Shown: positions 6,215 to 6,328 of the stretch, one piece after another | How the letters are laid out: every line of letters begins with the position of its first letter | How positions within the stretch are numbered: position 1 is the first letter of the stretch | Assembly (NCBI GenBank): GCA_900555635.1 | Contig: USLU01000147.1 | Location: 1 to 6,328, forward strand | Length of the DNA stretch: 6,328 nucleotides | Direction of reading: 5' to 3' | Source of the DNA: an uncultured Bacteroides sp. | GTDB lineage: Bacteria; Bacteroidota; Bacteroidia; Bacteroidales; Bacteroidaceae | Program-made: the position numbers and the translations under genes | The notes under the pieces: model-generated | Told to the model about the DNA's origin: nothing | The model's input: the letters and a program-made list of their open reading frames with translations, nothing else | Databases searched by the model: none

Positions 6215-6328
6215 TGTTGTTTATATATTTAATAGGAATGGATTAGTGGATGATTAATTTATTTCGGAGCGGATATGAACTAAATGCTAATTAGCGCAAT
6301 GATTAATAAGAGTAACGTGTAAATGATT

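Noticed and set aside
6286..6295. Perfect 10-bp palindrome GCTAATTAGC upstream of the phosphatase gene.
   Set aside because: It is short and AT-rich, about 70 bp from the start codon with no promoter boxes around it, so chance is a sufficient explanation.

Overview
The window looks like chromosomal DNA from a Bacteroidales bacterium, most likely Bacteroides. Three intergenic regions carry the Bacteroidota-type promoter (TTTG, an 18-19 bp spacer, then TAnnTTTG). There are no Shine-Dalgarno-like leaders, base composition is moderate, and the proteins are of Bacteroides type: a lipoprotein whose mature end begins C-SDDD, and an AAA/DUF4143 ATPase. This is inferred from signals, not from a database match, and the species cannot be named.

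Layout from left to right. (1) The 3' part of an MscS-family mechanosensitive channel gene on the plus strand, cut by the left edge. (2) Convergent to it, a minus-strand gene for a probable surface lipoprotein with an Ig-like N-terminal region. (3) Upstream of that on the same strand, an AAA ATPase with a C-terminal DUF4143 domain. A strong hairpin terminator separates genes 3 and 2, and its T-tract supplies the -33 box of the lipoprotein promoter. (4) A 416-bp gene-free stretch holding two divergent promoters. The ATPase promoter is overlaid by a three-copy TTTGTATT operator-like repeat. The plus-strand promoter is consensus and starts a transcript able to fold into a long, bubble-interrupted, branched RNA that ends near a T-rich tract. 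(5) A small alpha-helical hypothetical protein gene on the plus strand. (6) A 251-bp convergent intergenic region with eight exactly phased 22-bp units, each containing a TTAC-N8-GTAA type dyad. (7) A minus-strand secreted metallophosphoesterase of the purple/tartrate-resistant acid phosphatase type.

The genes do not form an obvious pathway or operon. Each appears to be its own transcription unit, and nothing indicates a mobile element, phage or CRISPR. The most unusual content is non-coding: the structured RNA, the operator-like repeat on the ATPase promoter, and the 22-bp dyad array.
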